Assembly: GCA_010645155.1 (NCBI GenBank)
Contig: JAAGOF010000066.1
Span: 124,001 to 188,000 of the forward strand
DNA length: 64,000 bases
From: Tigriopus japonicus
Lineage: Eukaryota > Arthropoda > Copepoda > Harpacticoida > Harpacticidae
Reading direction: 5' to 3'
In this document: piece after piece, positions 1 to 11,000 of the stretch
Layout: each line of letters starts with the position of its first letter
Position numbering within the stretch: the stretch's first letter is position 1
Translations under genes and position numbers: made by a program
The notes under the pieces: model-generated
The model's database searches: none
What the model saw: only the letters and a program-made list of their open reading frames with translations
Told to the model about the DNA's origin: nothing

Positions 1-2997
1 TTACAAATCCGGCCGGCCTCTCCGGTCTGCTTGGTGATCAAATAATCGCCTGGAATGCCAATCTAACCTTGAGAACAAATCATCCGTTTTTGACTTGGAC
101 AGTTCACGTTCCTTACCAATCATTTCCTTGGCGGCTACTTCGGCTTCATCCGGATTGTAAACCAATTGCACACCACCCTTTCCGCCTTTGCCCAATTTCT
201 TGAAATAGCCTTTGCCTCGCCCACCGGCCAAAACCTAAGATATAGCACTCAACCATATTAGATCTGAATGGCTAATAATATCTAATAGTGTCAAGATGAT
301 GCCTCACCTGAGCTTTGACCACGAGATCGGATGCTTTGAGATCGGCGGCGATTTTCTTGGCTTCTTCGGCGGTTTTAGCCACGCCGAATTTGGGTGTGGG
401 AACACCCGCCTCTTTCAACAAGGACATGGACACGTGCTCGTGGACGGATAAACGACGCACACTCTGATGGTGGCCACCCCCACCCACCAATGTGGGCGTG
501 ACTCCATTTTGACGACGGGGCGAATTGGGCGCACTAGACACCACCTGCAATACGGGGAATTATTTTCTTGATTTTCACGTTCAAATAAATGCATCTGAAA
601 CATATTTTGAGTTAGCATTATTCTAGCGTTTAAAAGCTTTTGAAGGCTCCTCAACACTTTCCCGAAAGAGTAACTCTAAAAAAAATTAAATCCGATACTG
701 AAATGTATGAAATCAATTCAAATCCCATGAAAATACTAGAAGAATACATCTTTAAGTCGTAACATTTCCATTGCTTGCCAAATGAATTCGTTTGAAAATC
801 CGTTTGTTATTTACTTACTACTCGGCTTTGGATGTAACATGTCAAAATTGCTTTAATCATTGCCAACCACATTTTGAATGTGTTCAACCTGTTCGCGATT
901 TTTCTCGATATTTTTATGATCATAATTGAAACTGCTTACAATTGATAAATTACAGTGTGCGGACTTTGGTAAGCACCACCACCATCAAAGCCTTCTCCTG
1001 ATTGTACTTGATGGAGTTATCCGAGACTCAATTTGTTTAAATTTTAAGTCCGCACACTGTAGTGCAATTACTTTTTTGACAATTTGACAATTTTGACAAT
1101 TTGTAGCTGTAGACATTACTGATTTTCGAGAGCTTGTACATCTTGCTATCCTTCCTCATTTCCTTTGCTCTTCTCGAACGATCAATACTCAAAATCTGCG
1201 TGGTATAATAATGGATTAGCACGGTCGGACGAATTCAGCTAGGGATTCTTGGGGCCAAATAACTAGAGGTTGGTCGGATCTCAGGCTTTGTCGTTCACAG
1301 GTTTGAATTTTGAAACACGAGGGAAAAGTTCTTTCGTAGCTAGATCCCAGGCTGTGAACAAAACAAATTTTCAATCAAGCTGGGGCAGTTTCAACAATCT
1401 TTTATCAAGTTTGTTGAAGAGCTTTCTAGGCTTCAACACATCCCTAGCCATTTGGCTCCAAGAATCCCTAGCTGAATTCATCCGAACGAACTAATCTATT
1501 CACTTTAAATTTCTGAAAAATACAACCCAAATTGGTCTAGTTGGTGTGTTTTTTTTAATGCACCAGAAGCCCTCCTAATGTCCATATGCTTTTTTGTAAC
1601 CGATTTCGAATGTCATAACTAGGGCTGAATATTTTAGGTTTTACATAAAAACTTAGGTTTTAACCTAAAACGCCTAATTCGGGCAATTTTTACCTAAAAT
1701 TAAGTTTTCAGTCAAAAATTTACTTTTTTCTCGCCTTTTTAAGGCAATTTTTACCTAAAACTAAGTTTTCAACCTGATATTAACTTTTTTACTTATCCTA
1801 AAGTCATTTGCACAATAAGGTCCCTCAACCCAATGTCTTCAAAAAAAAACAAAACACGAGAACAAAGGAAGAGAGAAGAGGAGTGGGAGCCACAATGATT
1901 TTCATCCCATCAACATGCCAAATCAGCGTTACCAGGTGGTTTCAGGCAGACATTGCCAAAAGTTGTTTGAAATACTGCCAATTACAGGCGCTCGCTGCCA
2001 TTTTTCAAGTCACATAACGCCACATTCTGTCACCTTTGAGCCGAATTTTTCTCGTTTTTAATCATTTCATCTCGTTTTTTAGGGCTCAAATTTTAGATCT
2101 CGTTTTTTAGGTCAAAATTTTTTGATCTCCTTTTCTTGGTCGACAATTTTCGATATCGTTTTATGGTCGATTTTTTGCCTGCCCTTCCACTTTTTGCCAT
2201 ATTCTGCCACTTCAGAAATTTCTCTACCACAAAATTTTCTATACTGCCATTTCTACCACTTTCCCACCACTGCCAAATTAAGTTTTCACTGCCTCTGTCT
2301 CTGCTCCACTGCTTTTACTCTTGTAAAAAGTAAACTGGTGTAGAGCAATTAATAAAAGGCTATATTTGGTCTGAATAGCCTCTGAAAAGGTGTTATCTAT
2401 ACAACCTAAAAAAAACCTAAAACGTAATTTTTGGCAACCTAATTATGTCATAATTTGCCCAAAAAGTTAACCTAAAATATTCAGCCCTAGTCATAACTCT
2501 CTAATCCGAATAATATTAATTGAGATTAATTCAAATGTCAACCAAATGCGATTGGTGCTTCTAGGTTTTTTTTTGTGTCGCTCATGGCCAATGAAGTAAA
2601 AAGGTATGTTGTCATCTGGGTTTTCTTATGTAAAGGTCAAGTCAATCCATAAAACTAGACATACTCGATGAAACGTTTAAAACCTCAAATTTCCACAATA
2701 CAGATAAAAAGATAGTTTAATAAAAAACAATTGTCCTTTGCTCTCACACATTCAAAATGTGGTTGGCAATGATTGAAGCAATTTTGACACGTTACATCCA
2801 AAACAACGTATCCTCAATCACTTTTTCGTCCAAGCTTCAAACGCATCAAAATAGTTGACCCAAATATCAGGCAACCAAATTTACATAAAGGCATTTCATT
2901 CAGACGATGCAATTATTCTTACCTTAAGGCCTTTGGAGAGGGCATTCTTTTCGGCCCAAGATAGCCCTGACAGTCTTTGAAGCAAACAAGAGGCCAT
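1..2997 (-). CDS. SUCLA2: Succinyl-CoA ligase [ADP-forming] subunit beta, mitochondrial (5' part)
   Basis: Beta subunit of the matrix enzyme that converts succinyl-CoA to succinate with ATP formation in the citric acid cycle. Four coding exons were joined by hand on the minus strand: 2923-2997 (ATG at 2995-2997), 308-544, 117-234 and 1-49, the last cut by the window edge. All junctions are GT..AG and keep frame. Exon 1 encodes MASCLLQRLSGLSWAEKN, an Arg/Lys-containing, acid-poor start expected of a mitochondrial transit peptide. Exon 2 carries the conserved start of the ATP-grasp domain (RRLSVHEHVSMSLLKEAGVP) and ends at VVKAQ. Exon 3 gives VLAGGRGKG, the glycine-rich nucleotide-binding loop. 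Exons 3-4 join as MIGDYLITKQTGEAGRICN. The short introns are 73 and 67 bases; intron 1 is about 2.4 kb and full of transposons. The pattern after the loop fits SUCLA2 better than the GDP-forming SUCLG2. The remaining two thirds lie outside the window. Confidence 0.93.
951..1061. mobile_element. Tc1/mariner-like MITE with TA target duplication
   Basis: A 107-bp element (953-1059) starts CAGTGTGCGGACTT and ends with the exact reverse complement AAGTCCGCACACTG. It is flanked on both sides by TA (951-952 and 1060-1061). The CAGTG terminus and TA duplication are typical of the Tc1/mariner superfamily. It is far too short to encode a transposase, so it would be mobilised in trans. It sits in SUCLA2 intron 1. 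Confidence 0.8.
1215..1495. mobile_element. Foldback MITE, about 281 bp
   Basis: Left arm 1215-1261 and right arm about 1449-1495 form an imperfect inverted repeat of about 45 bases, including the shared core GAATTCAGCTAGGGATTCTT. The ends read ATTAG..CTAAT. The interior has no convincing coding frame. The superfamily is uncertain because the target duplication is unclear. It lies in SUCLA2 intron 1 between the mariner-like and hAT-like elements. Confidence 0.7.
1620..2489. mobile_element. hAT-type non-autonomous transposon, 870 bp
   Basis: The element begins TAGGGCTGAATATTTTAGG and ends with its perfect reverse complement, giving 21-bp terminal inverted repeats. An exact 8-bp target-site duplication, GTCATAAC, flanks it at 1612-1619 and 2490-2497. 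TAGGG-type ends with an 8-bp duplication are diagnostic of the hAT superfamily. The interior is AT-rich with repeated AACCTAAAA motifs near both ends, as expected of subterminal transposase-binding repeats. No transposase is encoded. It lies in SUCLA2 intron 1. Confidence 0.88.
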
Positions 2998-3599
2998 TTT
3001 GAAGTTGACTGATCGTACAATGGAAATCCCGAGAAGTTCGACTCAGTAGTACCACCACGACATTCACTACGAGCTAGCTTCAATATGTAGGACTACTACG
3101 AAAAGGAGGAGGAGGATCAGCTGACCAACTCCTTGTCCTGACAAGGTGACTCAAAAACAACGAACAAAAACAAAACCATCGGGCCCATGGGAGGCAGAGG
3201 GAGCGAGGCAGACAGGGATAGTTTCGACATGACCAAAGTGAGCTCGGTTCGTCTCAGCCTCCAATGGTTATTTAAAAACCATCCAATGGCAGAAAATGCG
3301 CCCATAATTCAATGACATTGTTAATAAGGAAAGATGGAACATGGGGTCACCTTTGCGCTAGTGTTCCAATGACCTTGAAAGCCATAGTTTCCCAAGGGAG
3401 GGAGGGCTGATGAAAATCGGTTAAAATGCAGCGCAATAAATAAGAGTTATCTTCCCTCTCTAAAAAGCTCTATTCGTTCAACGATAGTCGGATAAAAAGC
3501 CAATGCAAAACGAAAACGGCACCTAGATTTAAAATTTGACTGGGTTGCGCGAATGCCTTTGTCATGTTCCGCAGAAATATTTAGCTGATTCACTTTGTT
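2998..3599. promoter_or_regulatory. Putative bidirectional promoter between SUCLA2 and a divergent candidate gene
   Basis: This 600-bp stretch separates the SUCLA2 start codon (2997, minus) from the start of a candidate gene (3600, plus). It holds no convincing open frame. The assignment rests on gene order alone; I see no clear TATA box or other motif. Confidence 0.35.
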
Positions 3600-4302
3600 A
3601 TGCCTGACGTCATCGGCTCAAAGCTGATGAAAATAAATCGTGAACATCTGAGAAATTCGTGGCCAATGGTCAACGAGAGTTTGATTCGGCTTTTTGTGAT
3701 CCAGGTGAGTCCCTCGATCCCACCCAGTTCTTTTTCGTGCCCATTGAACCATCGTTAGTTTCTTCTTTCGCACTTGTTTCTAACACCAACTACCCCCAAC
3801 CAACCAACTATTTCAGTCATATGTGAAGAAACGACCATTAAAATCAGACCCTATGGGAGACCACCATCATTATCTGGAGGTATTCAATCTGCGGTTGACG
3901 TGTTGTTTCAAAAAGTCAGCCCAAACATTTTCACCTGTTTTTAAAAGAAATGAAATTGCTGCTGCCTGTAGATTCAGGCATGAATGCTCCAAAATGGCAT
4001 GCATTACATGTAAAGAATGACATAAAACACTACATGAAGTATGGCAAGGTTTAAAAAGTAAAATGCGCTTTCACTTTTACTGTCCCTAATAGGTCTGGTC
4101 ATTTGAACTAAACGTACTTGGGCCAACCAAAATGGCGATGCAAATTGCTCTCCTAAGAATAGAAATTGTTATCTCTTGGCCCTTAGCCAGAAATGTCTTT
4201 CTTGTACCAATAGGTGCAGATTTTGATGGGGTAGTCCTGCATATTAGATATATCTTTTTTAATGACCAAAGACAGTTTTTTTTTGTGAAAATAACGCGGT
4301 GA
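3600..4302 (+). CDS. Possible three-exon orphan gene, 125 residues
   Basis: I do not recognise this product. An ATG at 3600 opens a frame for 35 codons to 3704 (MPDVIGSKLMKINREHLRNS...), followed by a strong GTGAGT donor. A TTTCAG acceptor joins it in phase to 3817-3879, which encodes SYVKKRPLKSDPMGDHHHYL plus E and ends at a GT. A pyrimidine-rich acceptor ending AATAG then leads to 4093-4302, open for 69 codons to a TGA. All three junctions are phase 0. The first intron (112 bases) has good donor, pyrimidine tract and acceptor, so transcription and splicing look believable; the third exon is the weakest part. The gene would be divergent from SUCLA2. The exons could instead be untranslated or belong to a longer gene. 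Confidence 0.35.
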
Positions 4303-5862
4303 TTTTCCAAAAGCATCACCTGATCCACCCAATGTTCTCAATATCTCGTGGGGATCAGTCCATGACCAGGGTGTCCCAAGGACCAAAATGAAACAGTGAC
4401 AAGCTCGTTGATCTCGTCTTGATCAGTGGGATTATTATCTTTCCTTTGAGTGATTTCAAGAGACCGTGTTTGTGAGTGATGTCGTCGGCCGTTCTTCATT
4501 CGTGATCCACCTGGGATTGGAACACTCAACAGGTAAGCAAGCCCTCACTACGTTGGCAGTTGGCACTCGGCGCCCCTTCTTGCATTTACTGTGTCCATTT
4601 TGTGACAATCTCAATCTTTAACTTGATGGGAGGGGATACGCAATCGTGACGATGTGAAGCTGTTGTAATTTGGCCATTTAATGGGCTTGAAATATTCCGT
4701 ATTTGTACTTGGGCATGTCCAATGAGGCTGATACTTACAATGGCAGGCACACACGTGAACCTAAACATGAACTAGTCAACAACGTTGAGTCAAGAAACCG
4801 ACGAAATCTCGTTTCCTCTCGTGCCGGATCATGCCTACGGTAGTGATTCTTTCTTACTTTCGACCTACCAAGGTACGAAGATAACTAACCATGCTCAGGG
4901 CCTCAAGGCAAGCTGGCTCATTTAAAAGCCAGAGGGAAATAGCCAAATGGACTAACTCACCAAAAAGCTCACCTTTGAATTTGTGGCAATGGTGTTGTTG
5001 TCATCATCATCTTCTTCATCGTCGTCTTATAACCGGCGATAATGCCAACGAGTTTCAGCCTTTAGTAAGTCTTATCACCATTTGAATGTTAACAGAAGCT
5101 TCCCAGTCAAGTACTGCTTTACTACTCATTACTACTAGTTTATGGTGTTGCTTTGTCAGGGGTTCTTATCCAGGATAAGGACTTGTCAAGAGAGGGCTTG
5201 TACTAGTTGATCACATGTAGGTGCGGATGGATGAAGGTGGCCAACCTAATTTCAAGTTTAGCCTTGTCTAGTGATAGAAATCTGGAAAAGCCACTTGAAT
5301 CGAAATGAACACCTTCGCCATATCTTCTTGGGGAGCCTCGTCTTTAAACCAGCTCAATGCTATCGAGTGCAGGAGTTAGTTTGCTTTATTGAACAAGTAC
5401 TGGTCACTCATTCATTGGATTAATGAGACTAGAGCAGAAATTAGCGTAAGCCAGTTCGAACTTGTTCCCTCACGCAATCGATTGTCACAGATTTGCCTAA
5501 AACATGTATGTGCTACCACTTCTGGTTGGATCGGAAAAATCGGGAAATCAACATGACTTTCAGGTCTTTTATACTCTCATGCACTTAGAAATTCAAGTAA
5601 TTTTGCCGTTATATCAAGACACAATTCCAACAACTTACGCGGGTTCTTCTAAGACGGCCTTGTCTTACAAATTGAAAAAAAACACCGACGGGTTGATTTT
5701 CCTGAATCTGTAAAGCAATCTGGAGTTCGTTTTTTTTGGTGTTAATTTTTTTGTTTCCGACGCCTTGATCAAATCCACAAGGATGTAATTTCTGGACGTA
5801 GCGTTTGATCTTTACGCAAGTGTAATAAATCAACTACCAAATGAATATTTTATTGCTCTAGG
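4303..5862. other. No supported gene
   Basis: Only short chance frames were seen. A CAACAG/GTAAGC sequence near 4530 resembles a splice donor but has no coding frame that I can attach to it. Confidence 0.5.
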
Positions 5863-6881
5863 CAGGAACCCCTGAAAGGGGTGGACACGAACTCCGATTT
5901 TTGAAAAAATGGTATGAGGCCGAGGTTATATTTTGACACGACGTCATTTATTCCTTATTAATGTCTAAAACTGTTGAACATGTGTCTTGAAAGAATTCAC
6001 GCAAACTTTTTGTGTTAATATTTGTGGACTGGATGTTCTTCACCTTGATTTTAGAAGTCCCAGCACTCTTTTTTTTACTCGTCTCATGAACTTTTGACAT
6101 TCAACTCTCCAAAGGATTTTAGTCCTCATAAGAATGAGGAAAATACGTAGATGGAATCTTGCTTCACCCATTAGTCCAACTTCAGTGAAATAAAGCTTAA
6201 CAAAAGTATCTGTGGTGGTATCTGGAGTGTTACTCATCTTCCATCCTCTTCAACACCTCCACAACGCAGGAACCATTTCCATAAGAAAATGAAAGAACAA
6301 GAATGGTCTCATTTTGAAACAAGATGGAGTCCAAGTCAGAGATGTTGTTGGCTATAACCATTGAAGGGCACTTTTGACGGTTCTGGATCAGATCAGCCAT
6401 CTGATCCGGATTGGAACAGGAACAAAGGCAATCACAACGTCCTTGAGACAAAATGAGTGAAAAACACGAGGATTAAAGCCTTGATTGTGGATTTGATTGA
6501 AAATGTTTCAAGTCTTGGGGCTCAAGAAGGTCGGGACCACGCAGGACTGGGGCTAAGGGTCCTTCAGGACCAAAGGATCATGTCTTATCATTGCAGGGAT
6601 AGGCTCTACAGGCTTGATAAGGTTTGATTGATCTTCTTAGATCCCCTTGTCCAGGAATTAACAATCAGATTGAATGAAAAAATCCACACAATTCAATCTT
6701 GATGGGAGCATTTCATTCTAAAGACTTTGGGAGGGTCCATGGAATCCGGGTTCGACTGTCAGATCACCAATTTGGGCTGACTGACTCCAAAGGCAGATCA
6801 AAATATTGAGCCCATCCATTGCTAGTAGGTCCACCTGATAGGTTTCAAAGTCATCTTAATTTGTTCTTCATTTGATCGAAT
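5863..6881. repeat. Dispersed repeat, copy 1 (truncated by assembly gap)
   Basis: The sequence from 5863 to the gap at 6882 is closely similar, roughly nine bases in ten by eye, to 35815-36836. Both copies open with a small hairpin (ACCCCTGAAAGGGGT). On the minus strand both keep a 73-codon frame (here 6230-6451) that reads CSNPDQMADLIQNRQKC and later NGSCVVEVL. Just upstream of that frame, copy 1 has one extra base compared with copy 2, which breaks the longer frame. I cannot assign it to a transposon class; it could be a retroelement fragment or a duplicated host gene exon. Confidence 0.8.
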
Positions 6882-7588
6882 NNNNNNNNNNNNNNNNNNN
6901 NNNNNNNNNNNNNNNNNNNNNNNNNNNNNNNNNNNNNNNNNNNNNNNNNNNNNNNNNNNNNNNNNNNNNNNNNNNNNNNNNNNNNNNNNNNNNNNNNNNN
7001 NNNNNNNNNNNNNNNNNNNNNNNNNNNNNNNNNNNNNNNNNNNNNNNNNNNNNNNNNNNNNNNNNNNNNNNNNNNNNNNNNNNNNNNNNNNNNNNNNNNN
7101 NNNNNNNNNNNNNNNNNNNNNNNNNNNNNNNNNNNNNNNNNNNNNNNNNNNNNNNNNNNNNNNNNNNNNNNNNNNNNNNNNNNNNNNNNNNNNNNNNNNN
7201 NNNNNNNNNNNNNNNNNNNNNNNNNNNNNNNNNNNNNNNNNNNNNNNNNNNNNNNNNNNNNNNNNNNNNNNNNNNNNNNNNNNNNNNNNNNNNNNNNNNN
7301 NNNNNNNNNNNNNNNNNNNNNNNNNNNNNNNNNNNNNNNNNNNNNNNNNNNNNNNNNNNNNNNNNNNNNNNNNNNNNNNNNNNNNNNNNNNNNNNNNNNN
7401 NNNNNNNNNNNNNNNNNNNNNNNNNNNNNNNNNNNNNNNNNNNNNNNNNNNNNNNNNNNNNNNNNNNNNNNNNNNNNNNNNNNNNNNNNNNNNNNNNNNN
7501 NNNNNNNNNNNNNNNNNNNNNNNNNNNNNNNNNNNNNNNNNNNNNNNNNNNNNNNNNNNNNNNNNNNNNNNNNNNNNNNNNNNNNNNN
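6882..7588. other. Assembly gap (707 N)
   Basis: A run of undetermined bases. It begins inside dispersed repeat copy 1 and ends inside a hAT-like repeat, so the gap was probably caused by repeats. The true length may differ from the number of N characters. Confidence 0.99.
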
Positions 7589-7901
7589 ATGGCTCATAAC
7601 CGAAACTGAAAGTTTCGGCCGAAAGAGGGCTTAACCTAAACCGAAACCGAAAACAACTGATTATAAAATTGTATAAATGCGAAATCAACCTTAAAAATTT
7701 AATTGCTCATGTGTTCGATTTTGGGTAGTCACAAATTTTGGAAAATCGGAGAACTTGAATTTCAGAGGTTTTTGGACGAATTTTTTTTCGATATTGTTGT
7801 CAAACTCCATCCTTTATGGTACATGTCTGTTTTCGGTTTCGGTAGGCATAACCGAAACCGAAACCGAAATTTTGGCCGAAAACGCTTTCGGCCCATCACT
7901 A
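7589..7901. mobile_element. hAT-like element, right end with CCGAAA repeats
   Basis: The segment contains repeated CCGAAAC/CGGTTTCGG motifs near 7603-7650 and 7838-7890. It ends in GGCCCATCACTA, whose reverse complement TAGTGATGGGCC is a typical hAT terminus. The following eight bases, ACACACAA, would be the target duplication. The left end is hidden in the gap, so this cannot be confirmed. Confidence 0.55.
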
Positions 7902-7949
7902 ACACACAATTTAGTACATGTCAACTAAGGGGTTAAACTGAGGACTTTC

Positions 7950-8025
7950 TTCATTGGTCGTGGGCCCACCAACGATCACTCTCAGGCCCACATGTGCGCT
8001 GCGGCCCACCGGTTGCCGACCCCTG
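7950..8025. mobile_element. hAT MITE end related to the element at 61582
   Basis: The sequence ends in GCGGCCCACCGGTTGCCGACC plus CCTG at 8025. Read in reverse this is CAGGGGTCGGCAACCGGTGG, essentially the same terminus as the complete element at 61582-61828. The phrases GGGCCCACCA and GGCCCACATGTG are also shared. No opposite end was found on the left, so this is probably a truncated copy. Confidence 0.65.
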
Positions 8026-8033
8026 CTCTAAAA

Positions 8034-11000
8034 CGACAACCGTTTTGAGAAGAGCTTAACAGGGAAAGCCACTTAAAGCCGGGCAAATCAAAGTTCAAAT
8101 TTCGGACAATCAAGGCTGTGAATCATTGATACAAATAGCTCTTACTATTCCCTAGGTTGATAAGGCTTAAGCTTTGTAATGGAGCTCTGAAATTCTTTTG
8201 ATATCCCTTTGTGTGTGTGTTTTTTTTTGGGGGGGGGCGGATTTTTCAATACCGCTACAAGGAATGGGATTCCCTGTAAAGAGAGTTAATCATTATTATA
8301 GTTTCAATAATTAATATTTATATGAAATTTGATCTACCAATGAGTTACTGTTGGCAGATCTATACAACCCTTGTATAGTGGGTTGGTCTGGAATAGTTTT
8401 TAAAAAGATTCAAAAAAAGATTTTGTTCTCCAATAAAAGTTCTAGATGAAAGTATAATTAAGACTTTTTATAACAATGACTTTTTGATTCAGAGCTCTGA
8501 TTGTCTGTCCAACATTTACACCTTTCCCTGTGATGGTGCAAAAGATGTTAGTTTCTTTGGAATGCCAAAATATTGGAAGCGGTCGTGCTTGGCTAGCACA
8601 GGAACAAGTTGGGTTAGTTAAACTGATGTAATCCAATGCAATTCATAGCATTGTGGCAGTGTTTGAAAAAGTCCAGCGACGACCTAAACAAAAATCCTCG
8701 TGGTCATGGATTAGTGCAATTTTCCTACTTGTCCTTTGCTCTTGACAAATGTCAGGGTTTGTGTTCCTTGCAACAGAGACAAAATAGAACAAGTGATGAA
8801 GGTTTGAAACGAATATCAATTGACTTTAATATGTCTATTACCCAAACTGTGTATTCAAAGGCCATCGCAATTTCAGATTGTCCACGAAATTTGGCAATGA
8901 GGTGTGGACAATCCATTCAACCCCTGCGAGTCTCATTATTTTATTTTGAAAGAAGAACATTAAGATCTCGAATGGAATGCCAACTCATTTCACGCGCTTC
9001 TTCTATTAGCAGTAGTATCAGTCTGGCCACAATCAACTTGGGTCAAAATGACTAGTGATGATGCCATGGAATGAAGGAAGAAGACTCGTCGCCCTTCTCG
9101 TATTACTGCAATGTTCATGTTTATTTAGTGCGACTCTTTGAGGTCCACTCAAGAGTTTGTCAATATCGCCGTAGAACAGTCGCGAATAATACAAAGAAAA
9201 GATCTTCGCCATAACATGATTGCTCAATCTCGATGATAAAAAGGGTATTCTTGGAGCAAACTCGCAACCGTGGCCATGAATTTCGTGTGAGGCAGTAATG
9301 AGATCGGGGCCTATTTTTTTGGTCAGATGTTGGTGGCTCGTAGGTACACGTTTGGCTAATGTGTTTGAGCAATGAGGATTGATGGCTGACGCTACACTCA
9401 ATTATTTGCTTCCACCTGAATGGTGCCCGTGTTTCGAAACATTTCTGGTCTCTCCAATCTCTGAATTGGCTCCCAAATGGCTGGAGGCGATTTCGCAGAG
9501 CAAGCGAGAGCTTCGTGTTGCTCATCCAACATCCAATGCTGGCCAAGTCACTCGAAAATCCTCTCCATTGCCGATTTCGACGACAACGAGCCCAACGTTG
9601 ACGTCAACTAAGTCGTCGACGACGGCCAAGACATGATTGCATGGTACCTCTACTACTACTACTACTACTACTACTGCTATTGCTATATTGCTATTGCTCT
9701 CAAGTAAGTGTATTGTAGGTGATGTGGTCGCGGTCTTGGTCATGGTTGAAGTAGTGGTTGCTGTTGTTGTTGGATGGACGATGGTGGTGAGGGTTTCATC
9801 AACCTGTCGAGCGTACAATCATTTTGGGCCCTAAAATTGGGATGGACACAAGTTCTACAACCAACAACCCCTCTCGAACAAACCTCGGTGTTCTTTTCTT
9901 TCGTCGATTCTCCTTCGTCTTCTTGTTCGTTTGAAATCGTTCTTTGGGGCTGTCGCTCGGTCGGTTTAACCGTGAACTGAGCTCGAACATGAACTCCGTG
10001 AAGAAGTAGTCATTTAGTTCAAAGAATCTATTCAGTGAGTGCGGAAACGTTGTTGCCAAGCCCGAAGTAGCTCGAACTTTGATACAGATAGAAAGAAAGA
10101 GAGCAAACTCAAAGATCGCGGTGTAGTATTAAGGAAAAAGAATAGCGAACCTGTCGTGTTGTTCGAAATCAAAGTGGACGACGGACGAACTTGCAAAATC
10201 AAGTGGACAAACCGGCCAAAACAATAGTCTCACTTTACTTCGTACCTCCCATGGCAGTGTCGAGTGAAACTAGTGAGCTATTGAGTGATTGACCGACCGA
10301 CTGAGAATGATCTTTGGCCAATTCGAGCATTCAATTCCCGAGGTAAGAAGCACCATTTTTTTAAGTTTGGACTTTCATTTCCAACCCTCGCTTTTGGACC
10401 ACTGAATGCGGTGGTGGTTGGTTTTCTTAGTTGAACCATCACCAACAACAAGGGGAAGAGTGGATAAGAACTTACCCGCTTTGTTGTTTCCCTTCGCAAA
10501 ACCGACTTGAAACATAAAGCAACTTGAGAGGGCAGGCGTGCAAAAAAGGGGAAACCGTGGCCTTTCTTGGCCTTTCCCTTTCGTGTCGTCGTACATCTTT
10601 TGCTCATTCTTCACCGCATCTTTTGTTGCTGTGGTTATTGTTGTTTTGGATGCTGCTGCCTGGACTTGGGATCCTACGTATATTGGGAGCTTTTTTTCAT
10701 GGTCATTGAGCCTTTCTTGGTGAAGAAGGATCAATGCTTACCACCAAAGCCAAGCGGCTATTATTGATTTTACGGAAGGGGCATGATGAAGCATTTGGGA
10801 TCTGAGACCGTCTGTTTATCTCTCTTCACCACTTGAAGAACGAAATAGGATCATCGGTGGTCGGTGGGGTGTATGTGTGTGTCCGCTCGTCCTAGGTTTC
10901 TTTATTTCTTTTCATTCCACAACTACTTCCCCCTGGTGCTTGAGTCAGCAAATTAAGTTTTTTCACACATGAGAGATGAGCCTTGAGCATCTTGTTTTGG

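Larger units (their letters stand above)
827..2802. repeat. 57-bp inverted repeat pair bracketing a 2-kb transposon cluster
   Basis: Positions 827-883 and 2746-2802 are reverse complements over 57 bases with about two mismatches (left arm TTTGGATGTAACATGTCAAA). They lie inside SUCLA2 intron 1 and enclose three further elements. They could be the ends of an older DNA transposon into which the others inserted, or an inverted duplication. No clear target-site duplication was seen outside the arms, and no transposase frame is present between them. Confidence 0.75.

Noticed and set aside
1270..1494. 74-codon plus-strand frame
   Set aside because: It lies within the foldback MITE and is explained by its inverted arms.
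5863..5890. Hairpin at the start of the dispersed repeat as a Helitron 3' end
   Set aside because: No CTRR terminus follows the hairpin in either copy and no Helitron 5' TC end was found.
6822..7688. Long frames across the gap
   Set aside because: They consist of undetermined bases and carry no information.
8636..9055. 139-codon plus-strand frame (MQFIALWQCL...)
   Set aside because: No recognisable domain, low-complexity serine-rich end, and comparable frames on the opposite strand next to it; could not be distinguished from chance.
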